NCBI GenBank assembly: GCA_015056885.1
Contig: SVFL01000023.1
Span: 1 to 42,322 of the forward strand
DNA: 42,322 nt
Direction of reading: 5' to 3'
Source: Lachnospiraceae bacterium
GTDB taxonomy: Bacteria > Bacillota > Clostridia > Lachnospirales > Lachnospiraceae
This document shows, one piece after another, positions 34,130-42,322 of the stretch; the stretch's first letter is position 1; every line of letters begins with the position of its first letter. A program made the translations under genes and the position numbers. Below the pieces are notes generated by a model that was not told the origin of the DNA, did no database searches, and saw only the letters and a list, made by a program, of their open reading frames with translations.

Positions 34130-34825
34130 TTATACGGTCACCTTTGTACCGTTAAATTGTCCCTTAACAGTATTGATAATACTATTTTCCTCATTCAGGC
34201 CAAACACCCACATGGGCATCTTGTTGTCGCGAGCCAGAATGGAAGCTGTCATATCAACCACCTGAAGATTCTTGGCAATTACCTCATCGATGCTTACCTC
34301 ATCATACTTCTTGGCATTGGGATCCTTTGCCGGATCTGCATCATATACTCCGTCAATGGACTTCGCCAACAAAATTACATCTGCATCCACCTCTACTGCG
34401 CGCAGCACAACACCGGTGTCTGTAGAGAAGTAGGGATGTCCGGTACCTCCCGCAAAGAAAACTACCATACCCTTTTCAAAATACTTATTCGCTCTGTCCT
34501 TGGAAAATAACTTGGTAAAAGAACCGCATTCAAAGGGAGTAAGAATGTTAGTCATCATACCTACCGAACGGAATATTTCTGAAACATAAATACAGTTCAT
34601 AATCGTTGCCAACATACCAATCTGATCGGCCTTAGTGCGGTCAATATTTTCACTGGAACGTCCTCTCCAGAAATTACCGCCTCCGATAACGATTCCTACC
34701 TGTACGCCATCATCTACAAGAGTCTTTACCTGAAGAGCAACCTTTCTCACAGTCTCTTCATCAAATCCTGTTTTTTTCTCTCCTGCAAGTGCCTCACCGG
34801 AAAGCTTTAATAAAATTCTACGCAT
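34130..34825 (-). CDS. pyrH: UMP kinase
   Basis: 231 residues of the amino-acid kinase fold. RILLKLSGEALAGEKKTGFD, GIVIGGGNFWRGR, FAGGTGHPYFSTDTGVVLRAVEVDADVILLAKSIDGVYDADP are diagnostic. It phosphorylates UMP to UDP for nucleotide and cell wall precursor supply. Usually tsf-rpsB precede it; here a bactofilin gene does, 16 bp upstream. Confidence 0.98.
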   Translation of the reverse strand: MRRILLKLSGEALAGEKKTGFDEETVRKVALQVKTLVDDGVQVGIVIGGGNFWRGRSSENIDRTKADQIGMLATIMNCIYVSEIFRSVGMMTNILTPFECGSFTKLFSKDRANKYFEKGMVVFFAGGTGHPYFSTDTGVVLRAVEVDADVILLAKSIDGVYDADPAKDPNAKKYDEVSIDEVIAKNLQVVDMTASILARDNKMPMWVFGLNEENSIINTVKGQFNGTKVTV

Positions 34826-34841
34826 GGCTTACCCCCGCTGT

Positions 34842-35909
34842 TTATTTATTCTTTTTGCTGTTCTTAATCTCTGTCTTGTACTCATCAAAGAAGCTCAAAG
34901 GACTTACATCTGCATAGCACTGTGAGCACATACCCTCAATAACCGCACCATTGTTAATCTGTACGGACTTCGACTTGATATTACCCATTACAATAGCAGA
35001 AGCATCCAGAATCACAGGTCCCTGTACGTCAATATCACCCTTTACAGCACCTGCAATCGCCGCACTCTTAGCAGTAATATTACCGATAATCACGGAACTG
35101 TTACCAATCTTCACAGCACCGGAACTTACGATTTCACCGGTAATCTTTGCCCCCTCCGCATATATCTCTGCTGCATTGGAATTGCCGTTTACACGTCCGG
35201 TAATATTCAGTTTGCCCCAAACCTCAATATTTCCTTCCACCGTACCAACAACGTCCACAGAACCTTCAGAGGTAATGTCACCCTTAATCTGCATTCCGGC
35301 TGTAATAACGGCTGTCTCATCTGAAGCCTGTCTGTTTGTATAGCTATCCATCTTATCATCTGCTCCTTCGTCATCTACTTCATTATCCGGCATCACACTC
35401 ACCACATCTTCCGGCTCATTTGTTATCTCAACCGCTTCCGCCTCCGACACCAAAGGTCCACCAACCTCCTCAGTCACAGGAACCGCTTCGGGTTCTTCGA
35501 TTTCTGTAACCTCTGTCTCAGATTCCGTTACCTCTTCTGCAGACTCTGCATACATCCATGATGCCGTATCAGACAGAATTTCACCATTCTCATCCGGAAT
35601 ACTCTCAAGTGCCGCCGCCAAAGCTTCCTCCAGAGAAGCATCCATCGGCTCAACATCTTCCGCCTGTGTCTCATAATCCTCCGGAAGCTGAATATCGTCG
35701 ATATTTTTGAGCATCTCCTCCAGAGAAAGTTCTACTGACAAATCATCCGTTATTTCCTCTTGCAACTCTGCAGATGCTGCCTCTGCATTTATTATCTCCT
35801 CTGCCTCTTTTGTTGCAACTTCTTCTACCGTCTTATCGTTTAATTCGTCCGGCATCAGTTCATTAACTGCCTGCGACAAATCCTCCTTCAAATCTGAGAA
35901 AAATCCCAT
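34842..35909 (-). CDS. Bactofilin with long acidic N-terminus
   Basis: 355 residues. The first 180 or so are very acidic and low-complexity (SLEEMLKNIDDIQLPEDYE and similar), starting with an amphipathic MGFFSDLKEDLSQAVNELM. The C-terminal 150 (about 195-335) are a bactofilin beta-helix (QIKGDITSEGSVDVVGTVEG, then repeated A/V-x-G-D/N-I units). Bactofilins self-assemble without nucleotides into filaments that scaffold wall enzymes. The tail CSQCYADVSP has two cysteines. The ATG adjoins the stop of the deacetylase gene, which fits a joint role in the envelope. Confidence 0.9.
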   Translation of the reverse strand: MGFFSDLKEDLSQAVNELMPDELNDKTVEEVATKEAEEIINAEAASAELQEEITDDLSVELSLEEMLKNIDDIQLPEDYETQAEDVEPMDASLEEALAAALESIPDENGEILSDTASWMYAESAEEVTESETEVTEIEEPEAVPVTEEVGGPLVSEAEAVEITNEPEDVVSVMPDNEVDDEGADDKMDSYTNRQASDETAVITAGMQIKGDITSEGSVDVVGTVEGNIEVWGKLNITGRVNGNSNAAEIYAEGAKITGEIVSSGAVKIGNSSVIIGNITAKSAAIAGAVKGDIDVQGPVILDASAIVMGNIKSKSVQINNGAVIEGMCSQCYADVSPLSFFDEYKTEIKNSKKNK

Positions 35910-36842
35910 CTAATTTGTACCTCCGTTGTCTTTCGCTCTATCGATATGCTGTACCGGAACCGTCTCCTCGGTAATCGGTAAAAGCACTGTGTTATCCAAA
36001 CCTTGAATAGTCTCTATAATCTGAGGCAGTGCTTCCACTGTCGTATACTTCTCCGCAGAGTCATGCAAAAGCACTACTGCTGTACTCCATGTTTCAATGT
36101 CGGCTGTACTGTTTCTGACCAGTGTATCCACATCCAGAACAACCCTTCCGCCGTCTCCGGATGCAATATTCCAATCATGAAATACAACTCCCTGACTGTC
36201 CAGATAATCTGCAAAAAGATGCATATCCACATCGCTCACCGTATTAGAACTGCCCCCCGGAAACCTATAAATTTTGCAAGGCTCTCCCGTAAGGTTCTCC
36301 AAAAAGGTTCTCTGCTTCTCAAAATCAGCCCGGAAGCTTTCCTCCGACTCATACAACTGCGCATATTTATGACTGTATGAATGCATCCCCAAAGAATGCC
36401 CTTCCGCAACAATTCTCTGAAGAGCCTGTTTGGAAATCTCATCTTCCTTGCCCACCACAAAAAAAGTTGCCTTCACATCATACTCAGCCAAAATATCCAA
36501 AATCTCGTTTGTATTGACACCAGGACCGTCATCAAAGGTCAAATACACTTTACGTCTTGTGTCCTCTGTCTGCTCAGCTTCTGTCTGCATAGTATCCTGC
36601 ACACCATCGCCATCCGGCACATCCGGCATTGTCGTCACCGGATATTCCCTCTGTTCAAGCAAGCTTATACGCTCCGAAAGTTCATCAATCCTTCGATTCA
36701 TATCACCCACCATAAACATCAGCACTGTGCAGCATATTATGGGAATCAATATTAAAGTTAAAAGTGTAATTATTATCAGATGCTTCAGTCTCCGGACACG
36801 TTTCTGTCTCGCAGCAGCATCTCGCTTTCCATCCTGCGACAT
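35910..36842 (-). CDS. Membrane-anchored polysaccharide deacetylase
   Basis: 310 residues from ATG 36842 (AAGGAG 10 nt upstream; GTG at 36851 is too close to it). A cytoplasmic Lys/Arg-rich start, one membrane helix (about 25-48) and a short coiled coil precede a NodB domain (about 100-295). Its motifs are TFDDGPG (Asp pair), HSYSHKY (metal His), RFPGGSS and LLHDS. It should deacetylate wall or capsular amino sugars outside the membrane. First gene of the bactofilin-pyrH row. Confidence 0.93.
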   Translation of the reverse strand: MSQDGKRDAAARQKRVRRLKHLIIITLLTLILIPIICCTVLMFMVGDMNRRIDELSERISLLEQREYPVTTMPDVPDGDGVQDTMQTEAEQTEDTRRKVYLTFDDGPGVNTNEILDILAEYDVKATFFVVGKEDEISKQALQRIVAEGHSLGMHSYSHKYAQLYESEESFRADFEKQRTFLENLTGEPCKIYRFPGGSSNTVSDVDMHLFADYLDSQGVVFHDWNIASGDGGRVVLDVDTLVRNSTADIETWSTAVVLLHDSAEKYTTVEALPQIIETIQGLDNTVLLPITEETVPVQHIDRAKDNGGTN

Positions 36843-36879
36843 AATCAACACGCTCCTTAGAATTCGACACTTCTGTAAC

Positions 36880-36909
36880 AGTATAGCATATTCTCCTTTT
36901 CTGGGAAAG
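36880..36909 (-). promoter_or_regulatory. Promoter candidate for the deacetylase-pyrH-rseP row
   Basis: On the minus strand an extended -10 TGCTATACT (TATACT at 36885-36880) with a poor -35 (TTTCCC) 17 bp upstream. It lies back to back with the DAHP synthase promoter. Confidence 0.5.
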
Positions 36910-36925
36910 TAAAAATTTCATTTTC

Positions 36926-36954
36926 TTGCATATTTGGACGACTTATACTATAAT
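36926..36954 (+). promoter_or_regulatory. Promoter of the DAHP synthase gene
   Basis: -35 TTGCAT (36926-36931), 17-bp spacer, -10 TATAAT (36949-36954). The leader is under 50 nt, with a small GGGA/TCCC hairpin just upstream of the ribosome site. Confidence 0.8.
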
Positions 36955-37008
36955 ATTCCACGATAGAAAGGAACGGGATTTTGAAAAGTCCCCTGACATG
37001 GTGAGAAA

Positions 37009-38037
37009 ATGAGCTTTGAATTGATTAAAATTTTACCTACACCGGAAGATATTTGCGCAGAATACGCACTTCCTGCCCAACTAAAAGAATTAAAAAAGAA
37101 ACGTGATGCAGAAATTCGCGACGTCATCACCGGCAAAAGCAACAAATTTCTGGTAATCATCGGCCCCTGCTCCGCCGACAACGAGGATGCAGTGTGTGAC
37201 TATGTCAACCGTCTTGCAAAACTTAATGACAAAGTAAGCGACAAGCTGATTCTGATTCCCAGAATTTACACCAATAAACCCCGCACTACCGGCGAGGGAT
37301 ATAAGGGCATGGTTCATCAGCCCAACCCCGAAGAGAAACCGGACTTTTTAGCAGGACTTATTGCAATTCGTAAAATGCATATCCGCGCATTTCAGGAGAC
37401 CGGGCTCTCCGCTGCAGACGAGATGCTCTATCCTGAAAACTGGCCTTATTTGTCCGACCTTTTGTCCTATGTAGCAATTGGTGCACGTTCTGTAGAAGAC
37501 CAACAGCATCGCATTACCGTCAGTGGTTTCGATGTGCCTGCCGGCATGAAAAACCCTACCAGTGGTGATTTCTCCGTTATGCTTAACTCCGTTTATGCAG
37601 CACAACATCCCCATTCTTTCATCTACAGAGGCTGGGAAGTGCGCACTACCGGTAACGATATGGCACACACTGTTTTGCGCGGTGCCACCAACAAGCATGG
37701 CCAAAATCTTCCCAACTATCATTATGAAGATTTGAATCTTCTTTTGGAAATGTATGGTAAAATGGATTTGAAGAATCCTGCCTGTGTCATCGACACCAAC
37801 CACTCCAACTCCGGCAAGAAATTCGACCAACAGGTACGTATTGCCAAGGAAATCATGCACAACCGCAAATTAAACTCCGATATCCACAGCCTGGTAAAGG
37901 GCTTGATGATTGAGAGCTATATCGAAGAGGGTTGTCAGAAAATCGGCGAAGGCATTTACGGCAAATCCATCACCGACCCCTGCCTTGGTTGGGCCGACAC
38001 AGAAAAGCTTATCCTTGACCTGGCAGAGTACGAATAA
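37009..38037 (+). CDS. aroF: 3-deoxy-7-phosphoheptulonate (DAHP) synthase, class I
   Basis: 342 residues. It condenses phosphoenolpyruvate and erythrose 4-phosphate, the first step of the shikimate pathway. Diagnostic motifs are IIGPCSADNEDAV, PRTTGEGYKG, the AIGARSVEDQQHR loop (E. coli has GARTTESQVHR), GMKNPTSGD and NHSNSGK. The length fits the AroFGH type of about 350; which aromatic amino acid inhibits it cannot be read. GGTGAG precedes the ATG. It is the only plus-strand gene here, and its stop lies 3 bp from the convergent spoIIM stop. The symbol is a class label, not a proven orthologue. Confidence 0.95.
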   Translation: MSFELIKILPTPEDICAEYALPAQLKELKKKRDAEIRDVITGKSNKFLVIIGPCSADNEDAVCDYVNRLAKLNDKVSDKLILIPRIYTNKPRTTGEGYKGMVHQPNPEEKPDFLAGLIAIRKMHIRAFQETGLSAADEMLYPENWPYLSDLLSYVAIGARSVEDQQHRITVSGFDVPAGMKNPTSGDFSVMLNSVYAAQHPHSFIYRGWEVRTTGNDMAHTVLRGATNKHGQNLPNYHYEDLNLLLEMYGKMDLKNPACVIDTNHSNSGKKFDQQVRIAKEIMHNRKLNSDIHSLVKGLMIESYIEEGCQKIGEGIYGKSITDPCLGWADTEKLILDLAEYE

Positions 38038-38040
38038 TTC

Positions 38041-38637
38041 TCAAAGCATTCTTAAGAATCCCTGCAGTATTCCGGGATTCACAAAGCTTTCCAGAAAACA
38101 GCCGGCCACCATACCGATTAATATTACAACAAGAGAAAGCACCCGTCCCAAGAGGATGGGTGTTTTTGTATCCTCCCTTTGATAATAACTCTTACAATAA
38201 ATCATCCTGCAAGTCTTATCACTCCAGATAAGCAAAGCATATATCGCCGGAATATATAGAAAATATTGCGGCAAAACACCGGCTGCTACCAATAATATCC
38301 CCTTGAATCCATAACGCAAAATCGCAGCTGTCAAAAACATCCCCGTCGAAAATCCATACCACATGGTGACTGCCATACAGGCAGCCACCCCCAGATAAGT
38401 AGTTGCAAGAACCGCCATTATTACAACAAATGTCAATCTCTTACGCATTACAAACACAAAAAGAGCATCGCTGTCCGGAAATGCGGACTTCATCTGCATA
38501 AGCATGTTTTCATCCAACAATCCCGTATTTTCCAGCAAAATGCTCTTTCCAAAATTCATAGTCAGTATTCCTGCAACAAAAGCAAGCAAAAATACCATAC
38601 CCAAAGAACTTTTTCTATCAAAAACGCTTTCTCTCAT
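38041..38637 (-). CDS. spoIIM: Stage II sporulation protein M homologue
   Basis: 198 residues, about five membrane segments, close to the family length. SpoIIM is part of the SpoIIDMP peptidoglycan machine of forespore engulfment. It points to a spore-former or a descendant of one, although lone homologues exist in non-sporulating Lachnospiraceae. It follows the NUDIX gene by 46 bp. A 6-bp inverted repeat (ACCCGC / GCGGGT, 38644-38673) overlaps its weak ribosome site and might restrain translation. Confidence 0.85.
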   Translation of the reverse strand: MRESVFDRKSSLGMVFLLAFVAGILTMNFGKSILLENTGLLDENMLMQMKSAFPDSDALFVFVMRKRLTFVVIMAVLATTYLGVAACMAVTMWYGFSTGMFLTAAILRYGFKGILLVAAGVLPQYFLYIPAIYALLIWSDKTCRMIYCKSYYQREDTKTPILLGRVLSLVVILIGMVAGCFLESFVNPGILQGFLRML

Positions 38638-38683
38638 TATATCACCCGCCTTAACAATTCAATATATGCGGGTAAATCTTTAT

Positions 38684-39226
38684 TTAATCCTCTCTGCCAT
38701 ACTTAGAGGCATAAGTCAAAATGCCACAAATTGTTTTGGCATCCTGAATTTTACTTTCGTATATCATCTGCAATAAATCCTCTAAATCCCATGCCTCCAC
38801 ATCGATATACTCATCTTCATCCAAATGCTGAGTACCACGGGTCAGATTACGAGCCAGATAAATATCTATCTTCTCATTACAAAACGCAACGGTAGTGTAA
38901 ATAGAATTCAGAAGCTCCAAATCTGTACTGGAATAACCGGTCTCCTCCTGCAACTCACGGGCTGCCGCCTCAATGGTAGGCTCCTCTCTGCCATTCAATC
39001 CACCTGCAGGAATTTCCAGTGTCTCACGCTCCAGAGCATTACGATACTGTCGCACCATCAAAAGCTTTCCATCATCCCGAACAGCAACTACCGCTGCCGC
39101 ACCTTTATGATCAATCAAATCCCATTTCACAACATTTCCGTTAGGAATCTGCATGGTATCCTGATAATAATCAATGATTGCACCTTTAACAACCAGATTA
39201 CGTTCCAGTCGCTTTACTTCTTCCAT
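38684..39226 (-). CDS. nudF: NUDIX hydrolase, probable ADP-ribose pyrophosphatase
   Basis: 180 residues. The NUDIX box is complete (GLNGREE, seven residues, then RELQEETGY, fitting GX5EX7REUXEEXGU). The preceding AVRDDGKLLMVRQYRNALERETLEIPAGG is typical of ADP-ribose pyrophosphatases, which split ADP-ribose to AMP and ribose 5-phosphate. CGGAGG precedes the ATG. It lies between the aminotransferase and spoIIM genes. Confidence 0.93.
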   Translation of the reverse strand: MEEVKRLERNLVVKGAIIDYYQDTMQIPNGNVVKWDLIDHKGAAAVVAVRDDGKLLMVRQYRNALERETLEIPAGGLNGREEPTIEAAARELQEETGYSSTDLELLNSIYTTVAFCNEKIDIYLARNLTRGTQHLDEDEYIDVEAWDLEDLLQMIYESKIQDAKTICGILTYASKYGRED

Positions 39227-39275
39227 TTGTGACCTCCGTTTCTTTTACTCAACTGTTTATTGATATTTTAAACAT

Positions 39276-40559
39276 TTAAGCCTCAAGAAGTTTCTCCACA
39301 CTTACAAGCTTTACACACAGCACAAACAAATCTGTTGCCATAGCCATCTCCTCAGGAGTAGGGAAGGAAGGCGCAATACGGATATTGCTGTCCTTAGGGT
39401 CCTTACCATAAGGGAAAGTCGCACCTGCACCGGTGAGAATCACACCTGCTTCCTTACACTTTGCCACAATAGCCTTTGCACAACCATCCATAGCATCAAA
39501 GGAAATAAAATAACCACCGTTAGGCTTGGTCCATGTACCAATTCCTGCACCGTTGAGTTCTCTGTCAAGAACCTCTAATACTGCCTCGAACTTAGGACGC
39601 ATAAGTGCTGCATGCTTTATCATATGAGCTTTCAAACCATCCAGATTCTTAAAATAACGCACATGACGCAGCTGATTAATCTTGTCATAACCAATGGTCT
39701 GAATAGTCATAGACTTCTTCATGGCATCCAGATTGCCCTTGGAAGCTGCGATTGCAGCAATACCACCACCTGCAAAACTTATCTTGGAAGTAGATGCAAA
39801 CTCATAAACCATATCAACATTTCCGGTCTTCTCACACTCATCCAAAATATTTAAAAGCTTGTCGCTTCTATCCTCATACAAATCATGAATAATATATGCA
39901 TTATCCCAGAAAATTCTGAAATCTGCTGCTGCAGGCTTCAGGTTTGCAAAACGTCTTACCGTTTCATCGGAATAGGTATAACCCTGTGGATTAGAATACT
40001 TGGGTACACACCAAATTCCCTTTATAGTATCATCCTCAGCCACCAGTTTCTCTACCATATCCATATCAGGACCTTCAGGAGACATAGGAATTGTAATCAT
40101 CTCAATACCAAAATGCTCTGTAATGGCAAAATGTCTGTCGTAACCGGGAGCAGGACACAAAAACTTTACCTTATCCAGCTTACACCAGGGAGTGCTGCCC
40201 ATCACGCCATGAGTCATGGAACGTGAAACAGTATCATACATAATGGTCAAACTTGCATTTCCGCAAATAATTACATTTTCAGGTTTCGTTCCCATCATAT
40301 CAGCCATAAGCTGCTGTGCCTCAGGAATACCCACAAGTTCACCATAGTTACGGGTATCAACACCGGACTCTGTAACCAAATCAGAACCACTGTTTACCAC
40401 ATCTAAAAAATCCTTACAAATATCCAACTGGGATACTGCAGGCTTTCCACGGGACATATTCAGACTAAGACCTTTTGCCTTTGCCTCCTCGTATTCTGCA
40501 TTCAACTGACTCTGAAGAGTTAATAACTCTTCTCTACTCATTTCGCGATATGCTTTCAT
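39276..40559 (-). CDS. Aspartate aminotransferase-like PLP enzyme
   Basis: 427 residues from ATG 40559 (AAGGAG 10 nt upstream). Fold-type I PLP enzyme with SRGKP, a GNASLTIMYD phosphate-cup region, VPKYSNPQGYTYS (190-193 NPQG), DNAYIIHDL (Asp219) and the PLP lysine Lys259 in ASTSKISFAGGG. The arrangement is that of the class I subgroup containing Corynebacterium-type aspartate aminotransferases (Pfam Aminotran_MocR, PF12897), which lacks a DNA-binding domain. It probably interconverts aspartate and oxaloacetate; the exact substrate is inferred. Confidence 0.88.
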   Translation of the reverse strand: MKAYREMSREELLTLQSQLNAEYEEAKAKGLSLNMSRGKPAVSQLDICKDFLDVVNSGSDLVTESGVDTRNYGELVGIPEAQQLMADMMGTKPENVIICGNASLTIMYDTVSRSMTHGVMGSTPWCKLDKVKFLCPAPGYDRHFAITEHFGIEMITIPMSPEGPDMDMVEKLVAEDDTIKGIWCVPKYSNPQGYTYSDETVRRFANLKPAAADFRIFWDNAYIIHDLYEDRSDKLLNILDECEKTGNVDMVYEFASTSKISFAGGGIAAIAASKGNLDAMKKSMTIQTIGYDKINQLRHVRYFKNLDGLKAHMIKHAALMRPKFEAVLEVLDRELNGAGIGTWTKPNGGYFISFDAMDGCAKAIVAKCKEAGVILTGAGATFPYGKDPKDSNIRIAPSFPTPEEMAMATDLFVLCVKLVSVEKLLEA

Positions 40560-40607
40560 AACAAATTCTCTCCTTTGCATAATCGTATACAATCATACAC
40601 TTGGTTA

Positions 40608-40636
40608 ATCATACTATAAGAAATGCCAATACACAA
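40608..40636 (-). promoter_or_regulatory. Promoter of the aminotransferase operon
   Basis: On the minus strand: -35 TTGTGT (40636-40631), 17-bp spacer, -10 TATGAT (40613-40608). A second overlapping -10 (TATAGT) is possible. Confidence 0.5.
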
Positions 40637-40732
40637 GCCCTTTTTAAAAAATTTTGTAGGATTTTTAACTTAAGCATACAAATTAAACCCTCTTTTAATA
40701 TTTTTACGCATTTTCTGAGCATTGAACGCAAA

Positions 40733-40762
40733 AACAGCCGTTGCAATTATGCAACGGCTGTT
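40733..40762 (-). terminator. Terminator of rny
   Basis: Perfect 13-bp stem (AACAGCCGTTGCA / TGCAACGGCTGTT) with a 4-nt loop, followed by TTTG on the minus strand, 57 bp past the rny stop. Confidence 0.88.
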
Positions 40763-40818
40763 GGGATACTTATTAAGTTGTCCATTCATTTACGTCTCGA
40801 ACTGTCTATGGTAACGCA

Positions 40819-42322
40819 TTATTTCGCGTAATCAATCACTCGGCTCTCACGGATTACATTTACCTTAATCTGTCCCGGATATTCCATCTCAGCCTCAATC
40901 TGCTTAGAAATATCACGAGCCATCAGTACCATATCGGCATCTGTAACCTGCTCGGGCACTACCATAACACGAACTTCACGACCTGCCTGAATAGCAAAAG
41001 ATTTGTCTACACCTTTGAAATTGTTTGTTATTTCTTCTAACTGTTTTAATCTGCTAGTATAGGTTTCTAATGTTTCCCTTCTAGCTCCCGGTCTTGCAGC
41101 AGAGATTGTATCAGCAGCTTGTACAATACATGCAATCAGGGAAGTGGCTTCTACATCGCCGTGGTGAGATTCCACTGCATTGATAACCACATTGTTCTCT
41201 TTGTACTTTCTACAAAGCTCAGCACCAAGCTGTACATGGGAACCTTCCATCTCATGGTCAACGGATTTACCGATGTCATGAAGAAGTCCGGCTCTCTTAG
41301 CCAGTCTTACATCCAGCCCCATCTCAGCAGCAAGCAGCCCTGACAACTGTGCCACTTCAATAGAGTGTTTCAATGCATTCTGACCATAACTGGTTCTGAA
41401 CTTCATCTTACCAAGTAATCTTACAAGCTCAGGATGAATTCCATGCACTCCTACCTCAAGAGTAGCTGATTCACCTTCCTCTTTAATCATTACCTCAACT
41501 TCTCTTTGCGCCTTTTCTACCATCTCTTCGATTCTGGCAGGATGGATACGTCCATCTACGATTAATTTCTCAAGGGCAATTCTCGCCACTTCACGGCGAA
41601 TCGGATCAAATCCGGACAAGATTACTGCTTCCGGTGTATCATCAATAATCAGGTCTACGCCTGTCATAGTCTCCAGAGTTCGGATATTACGTCCCTCTCG
41701 ACCGATGATTCTACCCTTCATCTCATCGCTAGGCAGCTGCACAACGGAAATAGTTGTCTCAGAAACGTGGTCTGCAGCACATCTCTGAATTGCTGAAACA
41801 ACATACTCTTTCGCCTTCTTGTCAGCTTCCTCCTTGGCCTGACTCTCCATCTCTTTGATCATCACAGCCGTTTCATGTTTCACTTCGTCTTCAACAATTT
41901 TCAATAAGTAGTCTTTTGCCTGTTCAGAGGTCAATCCGGAAATTCGTTCCAGTTCCTGTAAACGCTGCTCATTTAACTTAGAGACCTCTTCCTTCATCTT
42001 GCTCAAGGATTCTTCTCTGGAAGTTAAGCTTTGTTCTTTACGCTCAAGTGCATCAGCCTTCTTGTCGATGTTTGCCTCTTTCTGCTGTACACGGCGTTCA
42101 TCACGCTGTACCTCAGATCTGCGTTCTTTGATTTCCTTATCAAGCTCGTTCTTAGCTCGAATGGACTCTTCCTTAATCTCAAGAAGTGATTCACGCTTCT
42201 TGGATTCCGCAGTCTTGAGTGCATCATCAATAATCTCTCTTGCCTTCTCCTCTGCATTACCAATGGTGTTATTGGCAGACTTCTGTAAATAAGAAGTTGT
42301 CAATTTATTGGTAATCAAAGCT
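40819..42322 (-). CDS. rny: Ribonuclease Y, 5' end cut by the window
   Basis: About 500 residues are present in an open frame that runs off the right edge. The missing part is the first 20 or so residues, the membrane anchor; a TTG at 42318 is not taken as the start. Order: long coiled coil (about 20-180, Lys/Glu-rich), KH domain ([23 protein letters not shown]), then an HD metal site ([18 protein letters not shown]) and C-terminal domain. RNase Y is the membrane-bound endonuclease that starts mRNA decay in Firmicutes. Its own terminator follows. Confidence 0.97.
   Translation of the reverse strand, partial: ALITNKLTTSYLQKSANNTIGNAEEKAREIIDDALKTAESKKRESLLEIKEESIRAKNELDKEIKERRSEVQRDERRVQQKEANIDKKADALERKEQSLTSREESLSKMKEEVSKLNEQRLQELERISGLTSEQAKDYLLKIVEDEVKHETAVMIKEMESQAKEEADKKAKEYVVSAIQRCAADHVSETTISVVQLPSDEMKGRIIGREGRNIRTLETMTGVDLIIDDTPEAVILSGFDPIRREVARIALEKLIVDGRIHPARIEEMVEKAQREVEVMIKEEGESATLEVGVHGIHPELVRLLGKMKFRTSYGQNALKHSIEVAQLSGLLAAEMGLDVRLAKRAGLLHDIGKSVDHEMEGSHVQLGAELCRKYKENNVVINAVESHHGDVEATSLIACIVQAADTISAARPGARRETLETYTSRLKQLEEITNNFKGVDKSFAIQAGREVRVMVVPEQVTDADMVLMARDISKQIEAEMEYPGQIKVNVIRESRVIDYAK

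Noticed and set aside
36955..37008. T-box or other riboswitch before DAHP synthase
   Set aside because: The leader is under 50 nt and has only a 4-bp hairpin, too short for a T-box.
38041..38110. GAATCCC/GGGATTC stem just past the DAHP synthase stop as a plus-strand terminator
   Set aside because: It lies within the spoIIM coding region and has no T-run in the plus direction.

Overview
The window is a stretch of low-to-moderate GC Firmicutes chromosome. The closest fit is Clostridia of the Lachnospiraceae type. The evidence is the rimP-nusA-ylxR-ylxQ-infB-rbfA-(DHH)-truB-ribF and pyrH-frr-uppS-cdsA-dxr-rseP gene orders, a SpoIIM homologue, BspA-like leucine-rich lipoproteins, a LytTR/GHKL two-component pair and strong AAGGAGG ribosome binding sites. 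The genus cannot be told from sequence alone. Every gene except one (DAHP synthase, 37009-38037) lies on the minus strand, so reading order along transcripts is from high to low coordinates. No tRNA, rRNA, transposase, prophage or CRISPR array was seen.

Right to left along transcription: 40819-42322 carries the 3' part of rny (RNase Y, cut by the window edge) and its terminator. 38041-40559 is an operon of an aspartate-type aminotransferase, a NUDIX ADP-ribose pyrophosphatase and SpoIIM, convergent with the lone plus-strand DAHP synthase. 29592-36842 is an envelope and translation cluster: polysaccharide deacetylase, bactofilin, pyrH, frr, uppS, cdsA, dxr, rseP. 28002-29477 is a small pair, a soluble Ser/Thr kinase and a PP2C-like protein that seems to have lost metal-binding residues. 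19382-27842 is the nusA/infB operon with a consensus promoter and a leader hairpin. 16896-19275 holds a Na/phosphate symporter with PhoU domains and a TcdA-like E1 enzyme. 15672-16751 is an SH3-NlpC/P60 wall hydrolase with a consensus promoter and a WalR-type box. 12595-15163 is rpsO-pnp, with structured leaders on both genes.

The left third is more accessory. It has an unknown helical protein (11579-12274) preceded by a large GC-rich inverted repeat, an NSS symporter, a KDG-type sugar kinase, a C_GCAxxG_C_C protein with a small partner and a lipoprotein, then a LytTR regulator and GHKL kinase followed by an LRR protein that appears to start at an AUA codon. Beyond it are three lipoproteins, two with LRR repeats. 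A pair of direct repeats with a 21-bp period, typical of LytTR sites, sits just upstream of a promoter for the lipoprotein genes, so the regulator next door probably controls them.

The most unusual signal is in the 508-bp gap between the NlpC/P60 gene and rpsO. Four palindromes of the form (G/A)GATAA-N20-TTATCC recur at exactly 84 bp (eight helical turns), with diverged interiors and diverged spacers. I know of no named element of this form. All functional statements rest on motif reading and family knowledge; no database search was possible.
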